Of a stretch of 64,000 nt of DNA, positions 14,772 to 23,745 are shown one piece after another; position 1 is the stretch's first letter; each line of letters opens with the position of its first letter. Below the pieces are notes generated by a model that worked only from the letters and a program-made list of their open reading frames with translations, had not been told where the DNA came from and searched no databases. The position numbers and the translations under genes are program-made. This DNA is from Mariniphaga sp041687215. GTDB taxonomy: Bacteria > Bacteroidota > Bacteroidia > Bacteroidales > Prolixibacteraceae. Location: assembly GCF_041687215.1 (NCBI RefSeq), contig NZ_JAWLCI010000010.1:34824-98823 (forward strand). The letters run 5' to 3'.

Positions 14772-17700
14772 ATGACAATGAAAAAAGAGTATTTCATGAT
14801 ACTGTTGTTGTCGTTGGGTTATTTGCTTTTCTGGCCGCTGAATGTTTTTTCCCAGTACTTTGGCCGGAACAAGCCCAGTTACCGAACTTTTAAATACGAT
14901 GCGCTTTATACGCCAAATTTCGAAATTTATCACTACCTGAAAAACGATACATTTATTGCTCAATTTGCTGAATGGGCCGAAGAGTGGTATGTTATGCACC
15001 AGAAGGTTTTTAAAGATACCTTTCAAAATAAAAACCCGTTGATACTATATACCAATCATTCAGACTTCCAGCAAACTACAGCCATTAGCGGTACTATTGG
15101 TACAACCACCGGAGGAGTTACTGAAGCTTTAAAAAACAGGGTGGTAATGCCGGTTGCACCTACATTGGCACAAACCGACCATGTTTTGGGGCATGAACTG
15201 GTTCACGCTTTTCAGTTCAACCGGTTGCTGCATTCCGATTCCATTAGCGGCTCTTCTTTGAATAATATTCCGCTTTGGATGATTGAGGGTATGGCAGAAT
15301 ATTTTTCCATTGGGAGCGTGGACCCCAACACAGCTATGTGGATGCGGGATGCCCTGGTGAACAACGATTTCCCTACATTGAAACAACTGTCAACAGAAGC
15401 AAAATACTTTCCTTATCGCTATGGCCATGCGTTTTGGGCCATGATTGGCAAAACCTGGGGCGATTCGCTCATCATTCCTATTTTTACACAAACAGCCAGG
15501 TTTGGCCTTGATAATGCGCTCGATTCGCTGCTTGGCTTTGACGCCAAAACGCTTTCAGGATTGTGGAAAAATGCCATGGAAACTTATTACAATAAGTACA
15601 TTGAAGATTCGGTTACTTATGTTGCAGGCAAAAAAATCATTTCCGAAAAGAACTCAGGAAGAATGAATTTGTCGCCGTCACTTAGCCCCGACGGGAAATA
15701 TCTGGCTTTTTTTTCGGAAAAAGATGTATTTACCCTCGATCTGTTTCTGGCTGACGCTGAAACAGGAAAGATTATCAAAAAACTTTCGAGCATTACCCGC
15801 AACCATGAAATTGATGATTTTAGTTTTAATGAGTCGGCAGGCACGTGGTCGCCCGACAGCAAAAAATTTGCTTTTGTCATTTTTCAGAAAGGAAAAAACA
15901 AACTAGCGATTGTGGATGTGAAACGTGCCAAAATTACCGATGAAATTGAGTTTGACAATGTTCCTTCTTTTTCCAATCCGGAATGGTCGCCGGATGGCAG
16001 GCACATTGTTTTTTCAGGATTGGTTGAAGGCATTGGCGATTTATTCATTTACAACACCCGGACCGGAAATATTACGAAACTGACTGATGGTTTTTCATCC
16101 AAAATTCACCCGGCGTGGTCACCCGATGGAAATTATATTGTGTTTGTGGACGAAGAAATGAACGCAGACCGCCAGGCAAAAAAGTTCAGTACAATTTTGA
16201 AAATCATCGATATCAGAACACAGGAAATTCAGAAGCTGGAAGTATTTCCCGGGGCAGACAATCTGAATCCCCGTTTTTCGCATGATGGCAAAAGCATCTA
16301 TTTTCTTTCCAATGCCGATGGTTTCAGAAATTTATTTGCTTATGATCTTGAATCAGAGAAAGTATTCCGGTTAACCCGTTTTAAAACAGGCATCAGTGGT
16401 CTTACTCCCTATTCTACCGCCATGAGTGCAGCCATTGGACGTGATCTGATTGCTTTCACATACTACAATAAAAACAGTTACGAAATTTATACGGCCACAT
16501 CTGCCGATTTTCGTTTTGAAGAAATGGATAAAACACGTGTTGATTTTGAACCGGGAACTTTGCCGCCGCTGAACCATAATTACAGCAATATTGTTGATGC
16601 GGCACTTTACAAACGATGGAATAATGAATTGACGCTTCCTCCTGATTCAGTTAAGAAAGTTCCTTACAGGCCGAAATTTAAGCTCGATTACATTTCAAAT
16701 ACTGCCGGGGTTGGAATTTCCACCGGTGGACGTTACAATACGAACAGTATGGCAGGCAGCGTGACGATGATTTTCAGCGACATGGTTGGGAATAACCAGC
16801 TTTATTCTATTCTTGCCCTGAATGGCGAAATTTATGATTTTGGAGGGCAGGTTGCCTATGTGAATCAAACCCGAAAGTTCAACTGGGGAGTCACTGCTTC
16901 ACATATTCCATACCGCGCCGGTGATATGTTTTTCAGACGCGATACGCTGATTTTCAAATCGAAAGATGATGACGAGACTTACGAGGTTCCGGTTACCGAT
17001 TTGGTGCTGGATTACATTCGTATGTTTGAAGACAACATTTCCTTTTTTACTTACCATGCACTTTCGCAAACACGAAGGTTTGAGGCAGGTGTATCTACCT
17101 CGTGGTATTATTACCGAATAGACCGGTATCATAATTATTACGACGATTTTGGATATCCGGTGGCCTACAGCAAAGAACGAATGCCGGCGCCCGACGGAAA
17201 CAATTACCAGAAAATTGATTTGGCTTATGTAACCGATAATTCGTATTTTGGAATGACTTCGCCCATGCGTGGCCAGCGCACACGATACCAGTTAGAGAAG
17301 TATTTTGGCGCCGTGAATTTTTTTACCGGCCTTGTGGATTACCGGCAATATTCTTTTATCAATCCGGTTACCCTGGCTTTTCGGTTTTACCATTACGGGA
17401 GGTATGGAAAAGGTTCGGAAACTGACATTGTTTCACCAATCTACCTGGGATATCCCTGGCTGATTCGGGGCTATGAAAATTTATCGTTTTACGGAAACCC
17501 GGGCGACAACACAATAGGTTTTAATTCACTGAATTACTCTCATTTAAGCGGCAGCAGGGTAGCAGTGGTTAATGCCGAATTGCGCGTACCCATGACTGGT
17601 CCCAAAAGACTTGCACTGTTCGGGTCAAAATATTTTCTGACTGACTTGAATTTGTTTTTTGATGGAGGTTTGGCCTGGAGCGCAGGTGACAAGCCGAAAA

Positions 17701-17873
17701 TCACCTGGGCTGAAGCTGCATTTAACCAACGTGTTCCTGTTTTTAGCACCGGCGTATCGGTTCGGGTAAATGTTTTGGGTTACATGATTTTGGAACCTTA
17801 CTTTGCGATTCCGTTCCAGAATGGCGGCTGGCAAAATAAAAATTTCGGGTTGAATTTCGTTCCCGGATGGTAG
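14772..17873 (+). CDS. Peptidase-MA/TolB-propeller/beta-barrel outer membrane protein
   Basis: A 1033-aa protein with signal peptide (EYFMILLLSLGYLLFWPLNVFSQ). Domain 1 (about 30-270) contains the zinc peptidase motif HELVH (His near residue 141) and a downstream WMIEGMAEYFS Glu, as in gluzincins. Domain 2 (about 290-570) is a TolB/WD40-like propeller with repeats such as LSPDGKYLAF, WSPDSKKFAF, WSPDGRHIVF and WSPDGNYIVF. Domain 3 (about 640 to the end) is an outer-membrane barrel that ends in an aromatic C-terminus (GLNFVPGW). ATG 14778 is an alternative start. The substrate is unknown. Confidence 0.78.
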   Translation: MTMKKEYFMILLLSLGYLLFWPLNVFSQYFGRNKPSYRTFKYDALYTPNFEIYHYLKNDTFIAQFAEWAEEWYVMHQKVFKDTFQNKNPLILYTNHSDFQQTTAISGTIGTTTGGVTEALKNRVVMPVAPTLAQTDHVLGHELVHAFQFNRLLHSDSISGSSLNNIPLWMIEGMAEYFSIGSVDPNTAMWMRDALVNNDFPTLKQLSTEAKYFPYRYGHAFWAMIGKTWGDSLIIPIFTQTARFGLDNALDSLLGFDAKTLSGLWKNAMETYYNKYIEDSVTYVAGKKIISEKNSGRMNLSPSLSPDGKYLAFFSEKDVFTLDLFLADAETGKIIKKLSSITRNHEIDDFSFNESAGTWSPDSKKFAFVIFQKGKNKLAIVDVKRAKITDEIEFDNVPSFSNPEWSPDGRHIVFSGLVEGIGDLFIYNTRTGNITKLTDGFSSKIHPAWSPDGNYIVFVDEEMNADRQAKKFSTILKIIDIRTQEIQKLEVFPGADNLNPRFSHDGKSIYFLSNADGFRNLFAYDLESEKVFRLTRFKTGISGLTPYSTAMSAAIGRDLIAFTYYNKNSYEIYTATSADFRFEEMDKTRVDFEPGTLPPLNHNYSNIVDAALYKRWNNELTLPPDSVKKVPYRPKFKLDYISNTAGVGISTGGRYNTNSMAGSVTMIFSDMVGNNQLYSILALNGEIYDFGGQVAYVNQTRKFNWGVTASHIPYRAGDMFFRRDTLIFKSKDDDETYEVPVTDLVLDYIRMFEDNISFFTYHALSQTRRFEAGVSTSWYYYRIDRYHNYYDDFGYPVAYSKERMPAPDGNNYQKIDLAYVTDNSYFGMTSPMRGQRTRYQLEKYFGAVNFFTGLVDYRQYSFINPVTLAFRFYHYGRYGKGSETDIVSPIYLGYPWLIRGYENLSFYGNPGDNTIGFNSLNYSHLSGSRVAVVNAELRVPMTGPKRLALFGSKYFLTDLNLFFDGGLAWSAGDKPKITWAEAAFNQRVPVFSTGVSVRVNVLGYMILEPYFAIPFQNGGWQNKNFGLNFVPGW

Positions 17874-17877
17874 TTTT

Positions 17878-20373
17878 TTACAAAGCCAAATGAACAATGG
17901 TAATTCCGGCGCCTCCAAAATCTACATGTTCGTCTTTAAAATTGCGCACCATGGGTTCTGTACGCAAATAGCTTCTGATGGTTTCTTTTAGAATGCCATG
18001 CCCTTTGCCATGTAAAATACGTAACTCCGCCACTTCAAACATGATAGCTTCATCAATAAATTCCTGAATTTTGGGAATAGCTTCCTCTGCCCGTTGTCCG
18101 CGAATGTCGATTTCGGGTTTGAAGGTTAGCCGCCGTTCAGAATAATTGCTTAACAACCGGGTTCCTGCCCCTGACCGGGAACTTTTTTCAACTTTTTTTG
18201 CCTCGTTGTTACTCAGTCGTTCCACCTGCTTGCGGGGCAGGGTGGTGATGAGCTGCCCGAATGCCACCACTGCATTTTTATCGTTCAGTTCAATTAAATC
18301 TCCAGTGGTTTGCTGGCCAATAATTCGAACCTTATCTCCGGGTTTTAATTCAACGGGTTTTTCCGGTTTCTTTTTGCTGATTTCTTTTTTTGAATCTGAA
18401 GGCCGTTTCTGATTTCGTTTTTTTTCACGCCGCCGAAGTTTCTCCATTTTTGCTTCAATGCCTGCATCATTTTCGGAGGTATTTTTTTCTATCTCACTTT
18501 TCAGTTTTCCCAGTTTTGTCCTTGCCTGTTTGGTTTTTTCTTTTTCGGCCTGCGCTTGTTTTATTTCGAGGATGGTATTTTCAATTCGTTTGTTCACGCC
18601 GGCAAGCAAAACTTCAGCATCCTCCCGTGCTTTTTTCAGAATTTCTTTTCGCTGTTTTTGGGTTTCCTTCAGCTCGGTTTCATAATTAACGGCCATGTTA
18701 TCGAGGATCTTTTCGACCTTTCTGATTTTATCCCGCTTGATTTCCCAGTACCTTTTGTCGCGGTTTATTTTGCGAAGGTTGCGGTCAAAGTCAATATGTT
18801 TTTTCCCCACTTTTTCAGTGGCCTTTTCCAGAATTTCTTCGGGAAGCCCGATTTTTCGTGCAATCTCAAATGCAAAGGAACTTCCGGGTTTGCCAATTTC
18901 AAGTTGAAACAGCGGGTTCATATTTTGGGAATCGTACAACATGGCACCGTTCACAATTCCTTCGGCTGACGAGGCAAAATGTTTCAGGTTGGTGTAGTGC
19001 GTAGTAATCACGCCAAACGCCCGCAATTGATTCAACTCGTCGAGTATGGCTTCGGCAATGGCGCCGCCCAGCATGGGCTCGGTGCCGGTTCCGAATTCAT
19101 CGATAAGCACCAGCGTGTTTTCGTTGCTGTTTTTTACAAAATGTTTCATGTTCATCAGGTGCGAACTATAGGTGCTCAGGTCGTTTTCCAGGGACTGCTC
19201 GTCACCAATATCGATAAAAAGTTGCCGGAAAATACCGGTTTTACTGGCTTCGTTTACCGGTATAAGCAGTCCGCACTGCAGCATGTATTGAAGCAATCCA
19301 ACAGTTTTCAGGCATACCGATTTTCCACCGGCATTTGGACCTGAAATAAGCAGGATATGATTTTTTTCTTCGAGGTGAATATTGAGCGGAACGATTTTTC
19401 GGTTTTCACGTTTCAGCGCCTGCTGCAAAAGCGGGTGAACTGCCTTTTGCCACTGAACCAGCGGCGCTTTCTGCAACTCAGGCCGAATGGCGTTGAATTC
19501 CACAGCCAGCAAGGCTTTGGAACGGATAAAATCAATTTTGCCTAAAAAGTCATAGGAGTAAAGCAAGTCGGTGAGGTATGGTCGGATGTCATTGGAAAAT
19601 TCGGTGAGGATGCGCACAATTTCCCGGCGTTCGGCATATTCCAGTTCGCGGATTTCATTGTTCATTTCCACTATTTCGTTGGGCTCCACATAGGATGTTT
19701 TGCCTGTGCCCGACTCGTCGTAAACAATGCCTTTTATTTTGCGTTTGTTTCCGGCTGAAATGGGAATGACAGCCCGCCCGTCACGGATAGAAACCGAAGC
19801 ATCTTCGTCCACCAGTCCGTCCTTTTGCGCCTGTTTTAAAATAGCATGTAACCGTTTCGACATGTTTGAGTTCAGCGACAAAATACTTTTCCGGATTTGC
19901 GCCAGCTCGGGTGAGGCATTGTCGCGTATTTTTCCGAATTTGTTGATGATGGCCTCAATCCGATCGTAAATGTAAGGGAAAATCTGTACTCGTTCTGTTT
20001 TCTTTTTCAGCAAAGGAAAAATGTCCTCTTCCTGCTTTTTGAAAAACTGCACAATGGCCCGCACCGATTCCAGCGAGCGTTTCAAATCAAACAACTCTTC
20101 TGCTTCCAGAAAACGGCCTTCAATTTTAATTTTTTGCAAGGCGCTGCGTAAATCGTAAAAATGGCTCGATGGGAAATTTTCCACCTCGCGAATGATACGG
20201 CAAAACTCATTTACTTCGCCCAACTGCTGTGAAATGGTTTCAAAATCATCCTGAAAATGCATGGCATCTACCCATTCGCTACCCATTGGGCTGAGGCATT
20301 TATTGTGCAGCATCTCCCGAATGCGGTCGAAACCTACCTTTTCTTCAAAATGTGGCGGATAAATGTTTTGCAT
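17878..20373 (-). CDS. mutS2: MutS2, ribosome-rescue/recombination ATPase with Smr domain
   Basis: An 831-aa protein of the full family length. The Walker A is LLISGPNAGGKSVCLKTVG; then DIGDEQSLENDLSTYSSHL and Walker B LVLIDEFGTGTEP follow. A long charged coiled coil (about 520-630) leads to a KOW-like segment (PGDKVRII). The C-terminal Smr domain shows DIRGQRAEEA and LRILHGKGHGIL. MutS2 suppresses recombination or, in Bacillus, splits collided ribosomes through its Smr domain. It is convergent with the giant peptidase gene, only 4 nt away. Confidence 0.95.
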   Translation of the reverse strand: MQNIYPPHFEEKVGFDRIREMLHNKCLSPMGSEWVDAMHFQDDFETISQQLGEVNEFCRIIREVENFPSSHFYDLRSALQKIKIEGRFLEAEELFDLKRSLESVRAIVQFFKKQEEDIFPLLKKKTERVQIFPYIYDRIEAIINKFGKIRDNASPELAQIRKSILSLNSNMSKRLHAILKQAQKDGLVDEDASVSIRDGRAVIPISAGNKRKIKGIVYDESGTGKTSYVEPNEIVEMNNEIRELEYAERREIVRILTEFSNDIRPYLTDLLYSYDFLGKIDFIRSKALLAVEFNAIRPELQKAPLVQWQKAVHPLLQQALKRENRKIVPLNIHLEEKNHILLISGPNAGGKSVCLKTVGLLQYMLQCGLLIPVNEASKTGIFRQLFIDIGDEQSLENDLSTYSSHLMNMKHFVKNSNENTLVLIDEFGTGTEPMLGGAIAEAILDELNQLRAFGVITTHYTNLKHFASSAEGIVNGAMLYDSQNMNPLFQLEIGKPGSSFAFEIARKIGLPEEILEKATEKVGKKHIDFDRNLRKINRDKRYWEIKRDKIRKVEKILDNMAVNYETELKETQKQRKEILKKAREDAEVLLAGVNKRIENTILEIKQAQAEKEKTKQARTKLGKLKSEIEKNTSENDAGIEAKMEKLRRREKKRNQKRPSDSKKEISKKKPEKPVELKPGDKVRIIGQQTTGDLIELNDKNAVVAFGQLITTLPRKQVERLSNNEAKKVEKSSRSGAGTRLLSNYSERRLTFKPEIDIRGQRAEEAIPKIQEFIDEAIMFEVAELRILHGKGHGILKETIRSYLRTEPMVRNFKDEHVDFGGAGITIVHLAL

Positions 20374-20456
20374 TGTTTCATTTTAAAACCGCTGCAAAAG
20401 TAGGGAATGTAGTTTCAAGTTCCAAGTTTCAAGTTTCAGGTTTGTCCTTTGTCCTT

Positions 20457-20795
20457 TTACAACTGATTAATACAGGTTAGCTCCAGTCCGTTGGTCAGGT
20501 TGCTGTACTTAAAATAATTGTGGTTGCTGTTGGTTGTTTTAATCCACAACTTTTTTCGTTCTATCCCAAGGCCCGATTCAGATATTAACCGCTCAAAACG
20601 ATTGATTCCCATACCGGTTATTTTTAGTGCATAGAACATCGGACGGGCTCCCATCACCGGATGTCGTTCCCTTATAGCTTGTACCATTTCGATGGTACGT
20701 GTTTCAATGAACGCTTGCTTTATCTGCCTTTTTTGCTGGCGAAAGTAATCTTGCCGTTTTATGCCTGCCACGAGATAAAGCATTTCTATCTTCAT
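20457..20795 (-). pseudogene. IS3-family transposase OrfB, N-terminal fragment
   Basis: 112 residues of the HTH_21 domain: AGIKRQDYFRQQKRQ, IRERHPVMGARPMFYAL, RFERLISESGLGI, ending at NGLELTCINQL. A complete OrfB is about 280 residues and holds the DDE catalytic core, none of which is present. The frame extends upstream of the ATG (VLNWFREHREETG), as expected for a protein normally made by frameshift from OrfA. Confidence 0.82.
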
Positions 20796-20827
20796 GCCTG
20801 TTTCTTCCCGGTGCTCCCGGAACCAGT

Positions 20828-21187
20828 TCAGGACCTGGATTCGAACTTTTTTTTGATGTCCTTTTCCGTTATTTCTGAACCAAAATCGATTACCTTTTTA
20901 AGGTACTCTATTTCAACCTGCTTTTGTCCTACAAGTTGTTCAAGCTCTGAAACCTTCTTTAAAAGCCAAAAGGTCTTGGTCTGTTCTGACTCTTTCTGTA
21001 TAACTACTCTTTCATTCTGACCCGCATAGCGCGAATACTTGCGAATCCACTTGTAAATCGCTGTGCTGGAAACCTCATAAATCCGTGACAACTGCAAGAC
21101 CGTGATTTTGCCGTCATCGATTTGTTTAACTTTCTCTTTCTTAAAGTCTGTGCTAAATTGACGAACTTTTCTAATTTTGTTTCCCAT
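20828..21187 (-). CDS. IS3-family transposase OrfA (helix-turn-helix)
   Basis: A 119-aa protein: RQFSTDFKKEKVKQIDDGKITVLQLSRIYEVSSTAIYKWIRKYS is an HTH_Tnp_1 domain, followed by a leucine-zipper-like LLKKVSELEQLVGQKQVEIEYLKK. It appears intact, but its partner OrfB is truncated. Alone it cannot transpose; it may still bind element ends. It starts at ATG 21187, 62 nt inside the element's terminal sequence. Confidence 0.82.
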   Translation of the reverse strand: MGNKIRKVRQFSTDFKKEKVKQIDDGKITVLQLSRIYEVSSTAIYKWIRKYSRYAGQNERVVIQKESEQTKTFWLLKKVSELEQLVGQKQVEIEYLKKVIDFGSEITEKDIKKKFESRS

Positions 21188-21248
21188 AATAAGGCAAATT
21201 TAAGAAGTTATCAACTAAACTTTTTGTCACCTTATTTCATGGGAGGAC

Positions 21249-21850
21249 AGCTGTGCATGCCTAAATAAGGTTGACTTTTTTTCGTACTTAAGGCTTCGGA
21301 TCGAGACTCTTAATTTCAGCATAAACTCATTTACAGCGCATTTTTGGAAGAATATCCAATAAAAAAATTTTGGTCAAATCCACTTTACGATATGTAAAAT
21401 GTATATTTTATAAAACCATAAAAGCAACCAAAAAGCTGCTTTTTGCAGGGCAAATCATGGGTATTTAAGATTTTTTACGATGTATTCTTTTGGGTGAATA
21501 TTATTTAAATTGGAATTCCAATTTATAATCACTGAACCGGGGTATCTTTGGGTTAATTCCTTTTGCGACTAAATTGACTGGCAATTCTTTATAATTGTTT
21601 TGTAATCTGATTTTTGGGGAGCCCCACAGCATGTTACAAAGATTGTATCGTTTTTCACTCTTATTTTGGCATCCAATTTTATGAACAATGCATCTGCTGA
21701 TCTTACAACCACAAAACCTGAACAGACAATGACCGGATGAGTTTCTAAAATACGGTCCTTAAGCAGCTATCACAAAATTTAAAATAACTTTGTGAGTGTT
21801 TACTAAAAAAACAATTGGGTGTAAGTACCGTTTATATTACATGCACAGCT
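21249..21850. repeat. 11-bp inverted repeat around a gene-poor segment
   Basis: AGCTGTGCATG at 21249-21259 is matched by its exact reverse complement CATGCACAGCT at 21840-21850. The 580-nt segment between holds only a frameshifted gene remnant (21501-21766) and AT-rich DNA. The left copy abuts the IS3 terminal sequence. It may be the footprint of an older insertion, but an 11-mer could also arise by chance. Confidence 0.35.
21501..21766 (-). pseudogene. Frameshifted 3' remnant of an unrecognised gene
   Basis: On the minus strand the frame open from 21766 reads ...THPVIVCSGFVVVRSADALFIKLDAKI, then VKNDTIFVTCCGAPQKSDY, and breaks after KTIIK. Adding one base in the A-run there continues it as KELPVNLVAKGINPKIPRFS to DYKLEFQFK and a TAA at 21501-21503. 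The protein-like composition across both halves and the single homopolymer slip suggest a decayed coding end. No family is recognised. A stop (TAG at 21767-21769) and further shifts lie upstream. Confidence 0.4.
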
Positions 21851-21905
21851 AACTTTAAAACCGGAATTCGGATTAAGTTTTAACAGAATTTACAGAAACA
21901 GATGG

Positions 21906-23744
21906 ATGCGCCATAAAAAACTTGTAGCCATAACAATTTTTCTTCTTTCCTGCATTCTTTCTCCGCGTTTATTGCAGGCGCAGGAAAATTTTGAAGTCAG
22001 ACAAGTTGATTTTAAAGGGAACAAAACCCTTAAAAAAGATTTCCTGCTCGAAAAAATGGCTTTAAAAGAAGTTTCATGGATCGAAAAAAAATTCACAAAA
22101 AAAGAACCTTTTTTATATAGTCAGGAACTCATGGATCTTGACCTGGAGCGCCTAAAGCGAATATACCAGACTGAAGGTTTTTTAAATGTTCAAACCGCAC
22201 TTCAGCCTTTGCTTGTAAACGAGAAAAAGCAAATGGTAAAAATCATCATTGAAATCACTGAAGGAGAACCTGTTGTTGCCGATAGTCTGTCATTGATTAT
22301 CGCAAACAGTTCCGAGAACCTGGATGCGGATTCGCTTTTCAGGAAAATTTCAGGAAAATTAGAATTGAAAGAAGGCAAGCGGTTCCGTGATGAAGCGCTG
22401 AAGCAGGATACCCGTTTTATAGAAGATGCTTTCCGAAACCTGGGTTACGCTTACTCTGTTGCCGATTACAGTCTTCATTTTAAACCGGAAAAACTAACAA
22501 CCGGCATCCGCTATACAGTTCAACCCGGTCCGGTATCCTATTTGGGTGAAACTCAAATTTCAGGAAACAAAAACGTTTCCGAAGAGTTTATCCGAAAGCA
22601 GCTAAAGTACAAAGAGGGCGATTTATACGATAAATCTTTACTTGACAGAACCCGGCAGAATTTGTATAGTTTGCAGTTGTTCCGGGTGGTTTCTGTTTTG
22701 CCCGAACGGGAACCCCAAATACAAAAAAGCCCGATTCCGGTAAATATATACATTGAAGAAGCGCCTCGGATAACAACCCGGTTTGGAGTGGGTTACGGCA
22801 CCGAAGACAAGTTCCGGACTTTCCTTGATTTGAATTACCGCGGATTTTTGGGTGGCGCCCGCCGGATAAACCTTTACCTGAAACATTCGGCTCTGGAACC
22901 CTATTCGGCACGATTACGCTGGATTCAGCCCCGGTTTCTCGGTTTTAACAGCACCATTTCGGTTAATCCGTTTCTAATAAGAAACAAAGAACCCGGTTAC
23001 AATACGCGCACTTTTGGGGTGAACATTCCCCTCACCTACCAATTTTCGCCGTCAACAACCGGAAAAATAACTTACTATCTCGAAAACGTGCAGCAGCGAA
23101 TTGAAGCCGGCGATTCTGAGTTTCTGAACATGGAAAGCAGCAAATTCCTCTACAACAAATCCGGGATTTTGCTTAGTGGTGTTTTCAATAATTCCGCACC
23201 AACCTTCTCACCGGTGAATGGCTTTAACCTGTCAATAAACTACAAGATAAACGGACACATTTTTGGCAGTAATTTTAACTACTCACGGCTTTGGGGCGAT
23301 GTCAGAACCTATCAGGACATAGGCGATTTTGTGCTGGCTTTTCGGTTTATGGCCGGCGGAATCAGTTCTGCCGACAGCAGCAAATTTATTCCAGTTGAAG
23401 ACAGGTTTTATTCCGGAGGAAGCAATTCCATTCGGGGCTGGAACCGTTCCGAACTGGGGCCTAAACGGGAAAGCGGAACACCACAGGGTGGAAAAAGTAT
23501 TTTCGAAAGCAACTTTGAAATTCGGTATCCGTTGGTTTGGCGGTTGAGTCTGGTGGCCTTTTTCGAGGCAGGAAACGTTTGGGAGAAATCATGGTCGTAC
23601 GATTTTAATAACCTTGCATACGCTGCCGGTTCGGGTTTGCGCCTTGAAACGCCCATCGGCCCGGTGCGTTTTGATGTTGGCGTTCCATTATGGAACGAGA
23701 AAAGAAGCCCGCAGTTTTTCATCAGTGTAGGACAGGCATTTTAA
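21906..23744 (+). CDS. tamA: TamA/BamA-family Omp85 outer membrane protein
   Basis: A 612-aa protein with a signal peptide (KLVAITIFLLSCILSPRLLQAQ). POTRA-like repeats cover about residues 25-275 (VRQVDFKGNKTLKKDFLLEKM; YLGETQISGNKNVSEEFIRKQL) and a 16-strand barrel follows, with GVGYGTEDKFRTFLDLNYRGFLGGARR and the VRF/Y-type lid motif in PVRFDVGVPL. It ends in the aromatic C-terminus FFISVGQAF. With TamB 1 nt downstream it forms the translocation and assembly module that inserts outer-membrane proteins or moves lipids between membranes. Confidence 0.9.
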   Translation: MRHKKLVAITIFLLSCILSPRLLQAQENFEVRQVDFKGNKTLKKDFLLEKMALKEVSWIEKKFTKKEPFLYSQELMDLDLERLKRIYQTEGFLNVQTALQPLLVNEKKQMVKIIIEITEGEPVVADSLSLIIANSSENLDADSLFRKISGKLELKEGKRFRDEALKQDTRFIEDAFRNLGYAYSVADYSLHFKPEKLTTGIRYTVQPGPVSYLGETQISGNKNVSEEFIRKQLKYKEGDLYDKSLLDRTRQNLYSLQLFRVVSVLPEREPQIQKSPIPVNIYIEEAPRITTRFGVGYGTEDKFRTFLDLNYRGFLGGARRINLYLKHSALEPYSARLRWIQPRFLGFNSTISVNPFLIRNKEPGYNTRTFGVNIPLTYQFSPSTTGKITYYLENVQQRIEAGDSEFLNMESSKFLYNKSGILLSGVFNNSAPTFSPVNGFNLSINYKINGHIFGSNFNYSRLWGDVRTYQDIGDFVLAFRFMAGGISSADSSKFIPVEDRFYSGGSNSIRGWNRSELGPKRESGTPQGGKSIFESNFEIRYPLVWRLSLVAFFEAGNVWEKSWSYDFNNLAYAAGSGLRLETPIGPVRFDVGVPLWNEKRSPQFFISVGQAF

Positions 23745-23745
23745 T

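Larger units (their letters stand above)
20457..21249 (-). mobile_element. Truncated IS3-family insertion sequence
   Basis: Read on the minus strand, the element begins at 21249 with TGTCCTCCCATGAAATAAGG, a plausible IS3-type terminal repeat. It continues with orfA (21187-20828) and a 5' part of orfB (20795-20457). OrfB stops right after NGLELTCINQL, where complete copies continue with W-TDITYI and the DDE integrase core. The missing 3' end is replaced by tandem-like text (tttcaagttccaagtttcaag) at 20412-20455. No matching right end or target duplication was found, so the element is a dead fragment. Confidence 0.8.
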
